This document shows positions 35,392-43,999 of a stretch of DNA of 64,000 nt, piece by piece (within the stretch, counting starts at the first letter, position 1; every line of letters begins with the position of its first letter). Location: contig DKFP01000011.1 of the NCBI GenBank assembly GCA_002452405.1, positions 169,763 through 233,762 of the forward strand. The letters are read 5' to 3'. Under the pieces are notes generated by a model, which saw only the letters and a list, made by a program, of their open reading frames with translations, was not told the origin of the DNA and made no database searches. The position numbers and the translations under genes were made by a program. Origin of the DNA: Deferribacteraceae bacterium UBA6793 (GTDB lineage: Bacteria > Chrysiogenota > Deferribacteres > Deferribacterales > Geovibrionaceae).

Positions 35392-37342
35392 AAAATTTGT
35401 AAATCCTTATCATTTTATACCGCTCGGCGAAAAATGCGATAAAACACATGATGCCGAAAATGACAGAAAAACCGGCAACTTAACAGGCTGGATAGACTAT
35501 ACTCTCGAAACAAAGACTCCGTTGTTTATCCCTAATACAACAAATGATAAAGCCTTTAATGTTTCTGATATTTCTAATATTTTTGTAAATGATGAGAATA
35601 ATACAGATGTTGAAAATGAAATGAAACGTTATGAGTTCTTTTCATATAGCAATATTAAGGGAAACCAGGAGAAATGTACCGCACCAGTAATCCCGGGAAG
35701 TGAAATAAGGGGAGTGATTCGTTCTGCTTATGAAGCTGTGACCGATTCGTGCCTTTCGACTTCAGACATTAATATGAACTTTTCGAGAAGACATAATGAC
35801 GCATTAAAAGGTTACGGTTTTTTGTTCAAAAATGGTTTTGAATGGGTTATCCAACCTTGTGACAAATATAAAATCAGTTCCCGGTTTAAGTGTGAAACAG
35901 GTCAAGTAATTAAGTTTAACCCAAGAATAGTCGGATATAACAAATATGCTGACAACCCGTCAATAGGGGGGAGAGGCATTATGTCTGGCGTGTATTATGA
36001 AGGTGAATCTATTGATAACAAAAAGTATGAATCCGTTTTCGTTAAAAAAAATGTAGTAGTAGTTCCTGTTTCAGAAGCAGAGGTTGAAAAATATATTGAG
36101 TCAATGAGACTATATGTAAAGAATGAGTGCTATTCTCATTTGAAATGGAGAGAGTACGATATTAATGAGTTAGGAAAATGCGATTATATACCTGTATATT
36201 ATGAGTCAAAGAAAGATGCATCCGTTCAATACCTTAGTCCTGCGAATATCGGCAGACGGGTATTTAACAAAAAACTTAAAGACGCTGTTGGTGATTATAA
36301 CCCTTGCGAGAGTATTAAAAAGTGCTGCCCTGCGTGTAGTCTTTTCGGGATGATAGGAAATGATGAAAATAGTATTTCGGGGAGATTGCGTTTTCAGGAT
36401 TTATCATTATCGCCTGATCAGCAAAATGTCTTGTTTGAAAAGCCTGTTGTCCTGCCGGAACTTGTCTCGCCCAAGCCATCATGTTTTGAGTTTTATTTTA
36501 AGAAACCTGATAACTGTCATTACTGGGATGCAGATCAGAAAACGAGCTATAAAGCTGAAATTTATAAAGATAAGCCTACCTTAAGTAAACCTCAATCTAC
36601 TAACTATGATGCCGAGATTTTGGGTAGAAAATTTTACTGGCATCATAAAAATGTAGACCTTTCTAAAAAAGTTACTGCCACTAAAAGAAATGTTGCTGTG
36701 AGACCCGTAGATGAAAATAGGAAATTTTCAGGCAAAATTTATTTCAATAATTTGAATGAGAATGAGCTTCAAAGACTTCTGTGGGTTCTCACAATAGGTA
36801 ATAGCGATAGTCATGGTCATAAAATAGGTATGGGAAAGCCTGTTGGTCTGGGTAGTATTAAAAAAATCGACGTTACATCAATTAACATCAAGACACTGCA
36901 AACAGATTCAGGCAGTATTGAGTATTTGGTAAAAGATAATAGAAACGAATATCTTAGTAGAGTTAATAATACGGAGATAAAAAACAAAGAGGCATTCTGC
37001 AAGTTAACAGGTTTTAATTCTAAAGATATTCCAGTTGTCTACCCGCACACAGATGAAACGATGAATGAATCTTTCAAATGGTTCATTGATAATAGAAAAG
37101 GATCCGTGAAAACCGGACAATGTGTTGCTCAAGGGGATGGAATGAAACCTGTGGTGATAAGCGATTTAACTACATGTAATTTGGATAATCCGGTCTTGAT
37201 GCAACAGATTCTAAAAGACACAAAAGCACAAAAAGATAGTCCAAAAAACGATACGCAATCCGGTGGCAGGAGAAACGATAAAAATCAGGGTAGCCCATTT
37301 AATAACGGTGCATTTAGTGGATTAAGTAAGTTAAAAAAGTGA
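35384..37342 (+). CDS. Large RAMP protein, TIGR03986-like
   Basis: The protein has 652 residues from ATG 35384, with GGAG upstream. The start NPYHFIPLGEK followed by GWIDYTLETKTPLFIP and IPGSEIRGVIRSAYE is characteristic of the TIGR03986 CRISPR RAMP family. A cysteine cluster (CCPACSLFGMIG) suggests a zinc-stabilised insertion, as in Cas7-type proteins. The C-terminal ~80 residues are low in complexity and rich in N, G and K. It is the last gene of the effector operon and convergent with the CARF gene (11-bp gap). Confidence 0.78.
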   Translation: MPEKFVNPYHFIPLGEKCDKTHDAENDRKTGNLTGWIDYTLETKTPLFIPNTTNDKAFNVSDISNIFVNDENNTDVENEMKRYEFFSYSNIKGNQEKCTAPVIPGSEIRGVIRSAYEAVTDSCLSTSDINMNFSRRHNDALKGYGFLFKNGFEWVIQPCDKYKISSRFKCETGQVIKFNPRIVGYNKYADNPSIGGRGIMSGVYYEGESIDNKKYESVFVKKNVVVVPVSEAEVEKYIESMRLYVKNECYSHLKWREYDINELGKCDYIPVYYESKKDASVQYLSPANIGRRVFNKKLKDAVGDYNPCESIKKCCPACSLFGMIGNDENSISGRLRFQDLSLSPDQQNVLFEKPVVLPELVSPKPSCFEFYFKKPDNCHYWDADQKTSYKAEIYKDKPTLSKPQSTNYDAEILGRKFYWHHKNVDLSKKVTATKRNVAVRPVDENRKFSGKIYFNNLNENELQRLLWVLTIGNSDSHGHKIGMGKPVGLGSIKKIDVTSINIKTLQTDSGSIEYLVKDNRNEYLSRVNNTEIKNKEAFCKLTGFNSKDIPVVYPHTDETMNESFKWFIDNRKGSVKTGQCVAQGDGMKPVVISDLTTCNLDNPVLMQQILKDTKAQKDSPKNDTQSGGRRNDKNQGSPFNNGAFSGLSKLKK

Positions 37343-37353
37343 CTTAAATGGAG

Positions 37354-38331
37354 TTATGCTTCCTCTCCAATTGCAGATTTAATATGTTCAAGTTTAAGTT
37401 TAAGGGATATGATCTCGATTGTCGGCATATTTTGGGGGATAAGTTCAACTTGCCTTTCCGAATGAGAACCTATAATCGTAAGAGCAGCGGTTACCACAGA
37501 CGTCCCCGATGTTACATTTACTGATACGTTATCGTTAGGTATTTTAAACTTTGCAAGTGTGTTATTAACTTTCTTAATGATATCATCAGCGTCATTAAAA
37601 TTTAAGGATGGAATCTGAACCAGTTCAGGTTCTATTTTGAGACACTCTGTAAAAACTTTAAAACATTTCTCAAAATCATTAAAAAACTTGTCGCTTTGGT
37701 CGATAGATGTTAATAAAAACACTTTTTTCAGTTTGTTCTTATGAAAAAAAATGCTGCTAAAGTGTATTATCCAGTTGAGTCCTTTTAAGTTTTCTGTATC
37801 TTTATTAAACCTTTTATCATGTGTATCAAAGCCTTTTGCTTCTTCTTTAAGAAATTTAATAAAATTATCTAATAAACTATGCCTATTCAGTCCTGGCAAA
37901 GCGATAAAGAGATATTCTTTTGGTTCTGCATGGACAGTGCTGGCTACAAATTTATTTGGATTAAATGCGTTAAACCAAATGAGAAAAGAGCATATGTTTG
38001 ATATTATTGTTGTAATCAAAGGCAAATTGAAAGAGGTTGTTGCATTGTGAAAAAGATTCAATACGTTCAACAGAAACAAAAAACCGATTATATTATATAT
38101 TCCGCTTCCCTGCAATTTGAGCAGGTTTTGTAGAGTAATATCTATCGGTTTAATCTTTTTCCGGTTCACTAAAGCTGATATCACCAGAATAGTAATTGCA
38201 ATGAACCATTGATAGAGTGCAATATTTTTTAGCCATACCAGAGGGCTTTTACAAGATGATAGGTCAATTGATAAAAAAGTCAGTATAATGCCGACTGCCA
38301 GAAGCAATATGATACTTTTTCTCTTAGACAT
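37354..38331 (-). CDS. Membrane CARF effector: four TM helices plus C-terminal CARF domain
   Basis: The protein has 325 residues from ATG 38331. Four hydrophobic helices (around residues 5-25, 36-55, 73-95 and 105-120) come first. A Rossmann-like domain follows that ends in SVNVTSGTSVVTAALT, the loop-helix typical of CARF domains that bind cyclic oligoadenylate. Membrane-anchored CARF proteins such as Cam1 are known to act on the membrane during type III immunity. This one has more TM helices and no nuclease. The expected role is disruption or depolarisation of the host membrane on phage detection; this is inference. It is transcribed towards the cas genes on the opposite strand. Confidence 0.75.
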   Translation of the reverse strand: MSKRKSIILLLAVGIILTFLSIDLSSCKSPLVWLKNIALYQWFIAITILVISALVNRKKIKPIDITLQNLLKLQGSGIYNIIGFLFLLNVLNLFHNATTSFNLPLITTIISNICSFLIWFNAFNPNKFVASTVHAEPKEYLFIALPGLNRHSLLDNFIKFLKEEAKGFDTHDKRFNKDTENLKGLNWIIHFSSIFFHKNKLKKVFLLTSIDQSDKFFNDFEKCFKVFTECLKIEPELVQIPSLNFNDADDIIKKVNNTLAKFKIPNDNVSVNVTSGTSVVTAALTIIGSHSERQVELIPQNMPTIEIISLKLKLEHIKSAIGEEA

Positions 38332-38490
38332 ATAACACCGAAAATAGAATTTTGATTTGTGAACTAAATTAGTATATTGGCAATGTGACGATGTGTCAAT
38401 ATACATTGAAGCTTAAATGCCTTGTAATATAAGATATTTTGACGTTTGCGAGTCAACCGGAAAACTTGTCATTTACAAATGAGTTGTAAA

Positions 38491-38587
38491 ATGTGGTCGG
38501 GAAATTGTGGAATTTTGTTTAATTTCGGATATGTCTTACAAAACAGCCTCTGAAAGCCTTGCGCAGAGGGCGTTTTAAAGGTATAGT
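38491..38587 (+). promoter_or_regulatory. CRISPR leader 1
   Basis: A 97-bp sequence directly before array 1 is nearly identical to the one before array 2 (41599-41695), from ATGTGGTC to GGTATAGT. It contains a duplicated CTCTGAAAGCCTTGCGCAGA stretch. Confidence 0.85.
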
Positions 38588-39423
38588 GTTACAGGTCTGT
38601 CCGCGAGTGCGCGGGTTGAGACTCTGGTACAACATTTACTATTACTCATAACTTAGGGTTACAGGTCTGTCCGCGAGTGCGCGGGTTGAGACTCCAGTTT
38701 TTGAGCGGCAAACTTACTTTTCATAGTTACAGGTCTGTCCGCGAGTGCGCGGGTTGAGACTTACTAAAAATATATCATTCCTTACATTGGGTAAAAGTTA
38801 CAGGTCTGTCCGCGAGTGCGCGGGTTGAGACTTTTATAGCGTCCTTTATCTCTTCTGACATTTTTGTTACAGGTCTGTCCGCGAGTGCGCGGGTTGAGAC
38901 TTAAATGAGGGGTTATTCCATCCTGTGTTATAAGTTACAGGTCTGTCCGCGAGTGCGCGGGTTGAGACACTTCAACGGCATAGCCGTTGAAACCACAAGT
39001 TGAGCGTAGGTTACAGGTCTGTCCGCGAGTGCGCGGATTGAGACTTCGGCAATCTGCTTGTTTGTAAGTCCAAGAGTTACAGGTCTGTCCGCGAGTGCGC
39101 GGGTTGAGACTTTGATAACAGATAACGGATTAGATATTTTGTTACAGGTCTGTCCGCGAGTGCGCGGGTTGAGACCAACATACAGTCACGAATGTCAACC
39201 TCTTCGTTACAGGTCTGTCCGCGAGTGCGCGGGTTGAGACATAGGTTCGTAAACTTTGAACATGAGTTCGGTTACAGGTCTGTCCGCGAGTGCGCGGGTT
39301 GAGACCATCCCAAAACGCAGTAGCCGATGATGTACCAAAGTTACAGGTCTGTCCGCGAGTGCGCGGGTTGAGACTTTTGTTTGACTATTTATATGAATAT
39401 TTCTGTTACAGGTCTGTCCGCGA
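38588..39423 (+). CRISPR. CRISPR array 1: 12 full repeats plus a truncated terminal repeat
   Basis: The repeat is 35 bp, beginning GTTACAGGTCTG and ending GGGTTGAGAC, with an inner CCGCG/CGCGG stem. Starts are 38588, 38658, 38726, 38797, 38866, 38934, 39010, 39076, 39141, 39206, 39271 and 39340, plus a truncated last repeat at 39405. The 12 spacers are 30-41 bp. Repeat 7 has one G-to-A change. The degenerate right end and the leader at the left set the orientation as plus. The spacer at 38969-39009 contains a perfect 9-bp hairpin. Confidence 0.98.
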
Positions 39424-39520
39424 ATGACAACACCATGTCATCACGAGCATTCACTGGAATTTTGCCTGCCGATATGGAATAATTTGTGAACTATGTTATT
39501 CATGCGAAAACAGGTGGGCT

Positions 39521-41284
39521 ATGTCGGAAACGTTTGAGAGTATCAAGGATATACAGTGGAAAAGCATAGGTGCTTCATTTTTGATTGTAGATAGTCCAAA
39601 GACTGGCAGACAGCCGTTTCATTTTCTTTTCAATGCTCTTCTTAAAGAAATTACACACAAGATAACCAATCAGTACGTCTATTCTGAAAATATCATATAC
39701 AGATTACCGGATGGCGACTATTCAAAAATACCTGAAATCGGTGAATCAATAGCCATCGAGTTTCTCTTTACGGGTGGGGCGCTGGAACTTGCGGACTTGT
39801 GGCGGAACCTGCTTGTGGATTTTTTTAATGGAGAAAACAGCTTCCACAGTCTCCGTCTTGCAGGTTGTGACGCTCCTCAAAGTTTTTTGTTTTCTGATAT
39901 TTGGGCAGAAACGACCATAGATATCAAAACAGCAACATATCTTGAGTTAGACTTCCTCTCATTTTATGAAACGGGCGTTACCGACAAAGAACTACCCCAA
40001 ACATATATGGACTCATCTGTTTTTGCGAAGCATCTCCGAGCCAGAATAAAGAATATGTCCGGAGTAGAAGTACCAAGAGTATGCGAGGAACTTTTCGACA
40101 TAGATTACGGTAACTGGCATTTCAGCCTGACACCAAAAAACTCTGTAAGTCAAAAAGGCTCAACCCACTACATCGGCGGCTGTACCGGTTCGCTTATGGT
40201 ATCCGGCGACCTGTCCGAGATTCTGCCATATGTTGTTCTCTGTTCGCATATCGGCACAGGAGGCATGAAGGCATTTGCACAAGGACATTTTACTATGGCA
40301 TCGTACCATCAGGCAGAGAGTCCCAACCCATATAAAAAGACTCTTTATGTAACAGTGCCGTACTCATGCGTGGGAGTGTCCGGTGGGTGCATCACTGTGC
40401 GGAAGGACGGGGAACAGGTAACCGAAATTCCGGTCATTCGGGTTTCAGAGGTGATAATCGACGGTGCATCATCCATATCGTCAGAGTTCATAGATTCCAT
40501 GCTGTCCGAGTCCATTCCCGTTGCTGTGGTGACAGACAGCGGAACAACACTGCTGGGAGCTTTTGGGAGCGGGCACTATGAAACCTCTGCAAAACATTTT
40601 ATGCGATACAGCATACTGACCGAGGCGGAAAAACTGGCGTGCGCCGCAAATCTGATAACGGTTAAAATCGGGACGTATCTGGAACAGGTAAGGAGACGCA
40701 GCCTTCCAACCGCAATCAAACACAAAGCGAACAAAGCAATTGCGACCGTTTCGTCTGCATCTGAAATAGATATTATCAGGGGCGCAGAGGGTGCATTTGC
40801 ATCAGAAGTGTTTGCCTGTTACAAAACAATGATAAAGAATCCGGCTTTTGCATTTGATAAGCGGGGCCGAGCCGAGCAGGACAAGTTCAACTCTCTCACA
40901 AACTATGCATCTCACCTTATTTTTTCCAGAATCAAAGGTGCGCTTATGGCGGCAGGGCTTAACCCGTATCTGGGCTTTGTCCATTCAGAAAAAAACAGAT
41001 ATGAGTCGCTTGCTGCTGATATTCAGGAGCTTTACAGGGCAGAGACCGAACGCATAGTTCTGACGATGATAAACAGAGGCGTCGTGAACGAGTCTTCGTT
41101 TAGACGTGCGGATTCCGGAAGATATTTTCTCACCCATTCCGGCAGACAACTTTTTCTTAATAGCTTTGAAAAGATGTTTCTGGATGACAGGTCGGGAATG
41201 TCTGTTTCGGAAAGCATCTCCGCAAATATATCATTACTGAAAGAATGGGTGCTAACTGGTGATTTTTATGGGTTCAGGCGATGA
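39521..41284 (+). CDS. cas1: Cas6-Cas1 fusion protein
   Basis: The protein has 587 residues. The first ~275 form a Cas6-like RAMP fold that ends in the glycine-rich CTGSLMVSGDLSEI and HIGTGGMKAFAQG motif, so it should cut the CRISPR transcript. The rest is Cas1 with the catalytic triad recognisable as E in RGAEGAFA, H in GFVHSEK and E in ADIQELYRAE. No reverse transcriptase lies between the domains, unlike the known Cas6-RT-Cas1 proteins. No separate cas6 exists in the window, so this would serve both processing and adaptation. It sits between the two arrays, with cas2 overlapping by 4 bp. Confidence 0.88.
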   Translation: MSETFESIKDIQWKSIGASFLIVDSPKTGRQPFHFLFNALLKEITHKITNQYVYSENIIYRLPDGDYSKIPEIGESIAIEFLFTGGALELADLWRNLLVDFFNGENSFHSLRLAGCDAPQSFLFSDIWAETTIDIKTATYLELDFLSFYETGVTDKELPQTYMDSSVFAKHLRARIKNMSGVEVPRVCEELFDIDYGNWHFSLTPKNSVSQKGSTHYIGGCTGSLMVSGDLSEILPYVVLCSHIGTGGMKAFAQGHFTMASYHQAESPNPYKKTLYVTVPYSCVGVSGGCITVRKDGEQVTEIPVIRVSEVIIDGASSISSEFIDSMLSESIPVAVVTDSGTTLLGAFGSGHYETSAKHFMRYSILTEAEKLACAANLITVKIGTYLEQVRRRSLPTAIKHKANKAIATVSSASEIDIIRGAEGAFASEVFACYKTMIKNPAFAFDKRGRAEQDKFNSLTNYASHLIFSRIKGALMAAGLNPYLGFVHSEKNRYESLAADIQELYRAETERIVLTMINRGVVNESSFRRADSGRYFLTHSGRQLFLNSFEKMFLDDRSGMSVSESISANISLLKEWVLTGDFYGFRR

Positions 41285-41568
41285 AACAGCAAAAAGATAG
41301 ACTTTATGTCGTTTCGTATGACTTTTCCGAAGACAAGGAACGAACTAAAGCGGCTAATATTTTGGGTGCGTTCGGCTTTCGGGTGCAGTACAGTGTTTTT
41401 GAGTGCAGGCTAACCAAAACCGACCTGAACAAAATGCTGAAATCGCTGGATAAGGTAAAGTTTAAATCCGGACACATCAGAATTTATCAGGTCTATAGTA
41501 ACTCATTGATAATATGCGGAATATGTGATGAAAAAAGCTCTGATTCCGACACTGCATTTGTAGTTTGA
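41281..41568 (+). CDS. cas2: Cas2 adaptation protein
   Basis: The protein has 95 residues with the Cas2 ferredoxin-like pattern: YVVSYDFSEDKERTKAANIL at the start and YSVFECRLT at the second strand. It starts in the ATGA overlap with the Cas6-Cas1 stop. It should form the Cas1-Cas2 integrase for the arrays on either side. Confidence 0.92.
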   Translation: MKQQKDRLYVVSYDFSEDKERTKAANILGAFGFRVQYSVFECRLTKTDLNKMLKSLDKVKFKSGHIRIYQVYSNSLIICGICDEKSSDSDTAFVV

Positions 41569-41598
41569 AAAAAGCATTGTTTAATAGATATTTGTAGG

Positions 41599-41695
41599 AT
41601 GTGGTCAGAAAATTACGATTTTTTGTTTAATTTCGGATATGTCTTACAAAATAGCCTCTGAAAGCCTTGCGCAGAGGGCGTTTTAGAGGTATAGT
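41599..41695 (+). promoter_or_regulatory. CRISPR leader 2
   Basis: A near copy of leader 1 aligned base for base before the first repeat of array 2, so both arrays are probably transcribed and used by the same adaptation proteins. Confidence 0.85.
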
Positions 41696-42735
41696 GTTAC
41701 AGGTCTGTCCGCGAGTGCGCGGGTTGAGACTTTCTTTCATGTTGATTGTTATTTGCCCTTTTGTTACAGGTCTGTCCGCGAGTGCGCGGGTTGAGACTTA
41801 TTGCGGGATTCCATTTTTCAAGAGCTTTCGGTTACAGGTCTGTCCGCGAGTGCGCGGGTTGAGACTATATATTTCACCGAAAGGATTGCCCTCAAGTTAC
41901 AGGTCTGTCCGCGAGTGCGCGGGTTGAGACTTAGGCATAGTAAGTTCCTCCGTAGTGATTGGTTACAGGTCTGTCCGCGAGTGCGCGGGTTGAGACTAAG
42001 CGAGCCGATAGCCGGAGGTGAAGAAAATAGTTACAGGTCTGTCCGCGAGTGCGCGGGTTGAGACTTTTCTTGAATAAGGGTTTCTTTAGATTTTGTTACA
42101 GGTCTGTCCGCGAGTGCGCGGGTTGAGACTAATACTTTCAGAAGAAACGTACTGGAACTGTGTTACAGGTCTGTCCGCGAGTGCGCGGGTTGAGACTTAA
42201 GGTTCGCTCCGACAAAGAGATCAACAGGTGTTACAGGTCTGTCCGCGAGTGCGCGGGTTGAGACACATGGCGAAACCTCGTCCCTCATCGCTCTAAAGTG
42301 TTACAGGTCTGTCCGCGAGTGCGCGGGTTGAGACTTTGTTGTCGAAATGTTGTTTGTAGCTCAAGTTACAGGTCTGTCCGCGAATGCGCAGATTTCTTTC
42401 CCGTCATAGCGAGGAGCAGCGCGACGTGGCTATCTCAAACGCTTGGGAGATGATTTGATCATATTTACCACCTTGATGAGACTGCCACAGCCCTTTCAGG
42501 GCTTCGCAGAGACGGAAGATTAAGTCCGCGAGTGCGCGGGTTGAGACGAAGATTATTGGACATCTCAACGAACTGTAGGTTACAGGTCTGTCCGCGAATG
42601 CGCGGGTTGAGACATTAAATATAGCGCAGGTCAACGCTTAAAAGGTTACAGGTCTGTCCGCGAATGCGCGGGTTGAGACTTTTACACGCTCCTATATTGT
42701 CAAATTTCGGTTACAGGTCTGTCCGCGAATGCGCA
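41696..42735 (+). CRISPR. CRISPR array 2, interrupted by a MITE-like repeat
   Basis: It uses the same 35-bp repeat as array 1. Starts are 41696, 41763, 41831, 41896, 41962, 42030, 42095, 42162, 42230 and 42300. A broken repeat at 42365-42390 is followed by a 133-bp insert, and a right-hand part repeat (42524-42547) resumes the array. Repeats at 42579 and 42645 are full, and the last, at 42710-42735, is truncated. Late repeats share a G-to-A change (CGCGAATG). About 13 spacers of 30-36 bp remain. Confidence 0.97.
42391..42523. mobile_element. MITE-like interspersed repeat inserted in CRISPR array 2
   Basis: The insert has an imperfect terminal inverted repeat. The left end reads GTCATAGCGAGGAG, then CGACGTGGCTATCTC. 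The right end reads GAGACTGCCACAG, then CTTCGCAGAGACGG. This resembles the GTCATTGCGAGGAG family of short repeats seen in many bacterial genomes. A 14-bp part of the CRISPR repeat (GTCCGCGARTGCGC) flanks it on both sides. Confidence 0.8.
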
Positions 42736-42793
42736 CATCTCTTTACTGTCATAGCGAGGAGTAACGCGACGTGGCTATCTAAAACATTTGGGT
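42736..42793 (+). repeat. Half copy of the MITE-like repeat after the last CRISPR repeat
   Basis: The first ~58 bp match the start of the 42391 element at the same offset from an identically truncated CRISPR repeat. The right end is missing. Confidence 0.75.
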
Positions 42794-42894
42794 TCTACTG
42801 AGTTAATTCGTTGCAGTGATTGAATCGGGTCGAATTGCTGTTTAGAAGAGTTGGCGGATAGGGGAGTGTTTCGTGTGCAAATACTGTAGATACT

Positions 42895-43932
42895 CTAAAC
42901 TACTTTCCATTTAGACCCACGCCCCTGTCCGGACTGCTTCAGCTTTCCTTCTTTCTGCAGTGCGCTTAGGGTCTTCTTGATGAGAGGGATGCTGATGTCG
43001 GGTAATTTTGCGGATATCTCGGCGACAGTGAATTCTCTGACAAAAGACAGTGCCTCCCGCCTTATCAAATCTGTTTTTGGCGATGTGACATCCTGATCAG
43101 ACACTTTGTTGTCGAATTCTTTATATGCCTCTTTGACAATAGAGAGGAAAAAGCTCCACCACGGTACAATCTCGTTTTTTCCTTCGTGCCAATCCTGAGA
43201 ACATTCGTATAAAACTGCGTAGTATTCCTCTTTTCTTTCCTCAACCAGACGTTCAAGGCTTATGTATCTGCTGACGACAAAGCCCTCTTTCAGAAGCAGG
43301 TATGTTGTGAGCAGTCTTGATATCCTTCCGTTGCCGTCGAGAAATGGGTGAACACACAAGAAATCGAATACAAAGGTAGCTATTTTGAGCAGAGGCGGCA
43401 GAGTAGATTTGTCAAATCCTGAACATAGCCTATCCATCATCTCCGGAGTATCTTTTGCCGACACTGGAATGAATCTGATTTTCTTTTTGCCGGCTTCGTC
43501 AAACTCTATTATTTCGTTGTCTATCTGCTTGTAAGCTCCGGCATGACCGCTTTCCGGGCATGTCATTTGGTGCAGATGCAGGATGAATTTGCTGCCGAGA
43601 GTTTCTGAAAAGTCTGATTTGTAGATATCGTCTAACGCTCTTTTATAGCCAAGTAACTCTTTGTCTGGGCGTTCGAGAGGCTTGATCTCACCGTTCAGAA
43701 GCGGAGCAAGCCGCTTGCGCTCAATAGTTATGCCCTCTATGCGGTTGGATGATTCCACGCTCTGGATTACAGTCTTGTAGAGCAGGCTTTTCAGTGTTTC
43801 AGGTCTTGTTTTTGAATACAAGTCCTGCTTCCCGCGGAACTCCATGCACTGGCTCAGAAGCCAGCTCACACTGAGAGGGACATCAATATTGTTAATATTC
43901 GTTTGTTCAATATTTAGCACATCGTTATCCAA
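42895..43932 (-). CDS. Fic-family protein (AMP transferase)
   Basis: The protein has 345 residues. The Fic core HPFLDGNGR is intact, so it should transfer AMP or another nucleotide to a target protein. An N-terminal inhibitory helix of the S/T-x-x-x-E-G type is visible (SSNRIEG), indicating a self-inhibited class II Fic. The C-terminus has a winged helix (SIPLIKKTLSALQKEGKL). No ATG is available at the start: TTG 43932 and GTG 43920 are the candidates, since a TAA lies directly upstream. It may act as a toxin-like stress or defence protein. Confidence 0.8.
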   Translation of the reverse strand: MDNDVLNIEQTNINNIDVPLSVSWLLSQCMEFRGKQDLYSKTRPETLKSLLYKTVIQSVESSNRIEGITIERKRLAPLLNGEIKPLERPDKELLGYKRALDDIYKSDFSETLGSKFILHLHQMTCPESGHAGAYKQIDNEIIEFDEAGKKKIRFIPVSAKDTPEMMDRLCSGFDKSTLPPLLKIATFVFDFLCVHPFLDGNGRISRLLTTYLLLKEGFVVSRYISLERLVEERKEEYYAVLYECSQDWHEGKNEIVPWWSFFLSIVKEAYKEFDNKVSDQDVTSPKTDLIRREALSFVREFTVAEISAKLPDISIPLIKKTLSALQKEGKLKQSGQGRGSKWKVV

Positions 43933-43965
43933 TTAATATCCAATTAATCTGAGATTATCCAATTA
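43927..43965. promoter_or_regulatory. Three ATCCAATTA repeats at the fic promoter
   Basis: ATCCAATTA occurs at 43927-43935, 43938-43946 and 43957-43965 in direct orientation, overlapping the possible TTG start. These are probably binding sites for a regulator, perhaps the winged-helix domain of the Fic protein itself. Confidence 0.6.
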
Positions 43966-43999
43966 GAAAGGTAATGTCAAATTAATCTCGTAATATAAC

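Noticed and set aside
39405..39520. MITE insertion at the end of array 1
   Set aside because: The terminal repeat is truncated as in array 2, but the following sequence does not match the MITE-like element beyond a few bases.
41667..42061. Two 86-residue ORFs with repeated CPRVRGLRL phrases
   Set aside because: They are translations of CRISPR repeats and spacers in array 2, not genes.
42404..42634. 76-residue minus-strand ORF in array 2
   Set aside because: It spans the MITE-like insert and CRISPR repeats, with no ribosome site.
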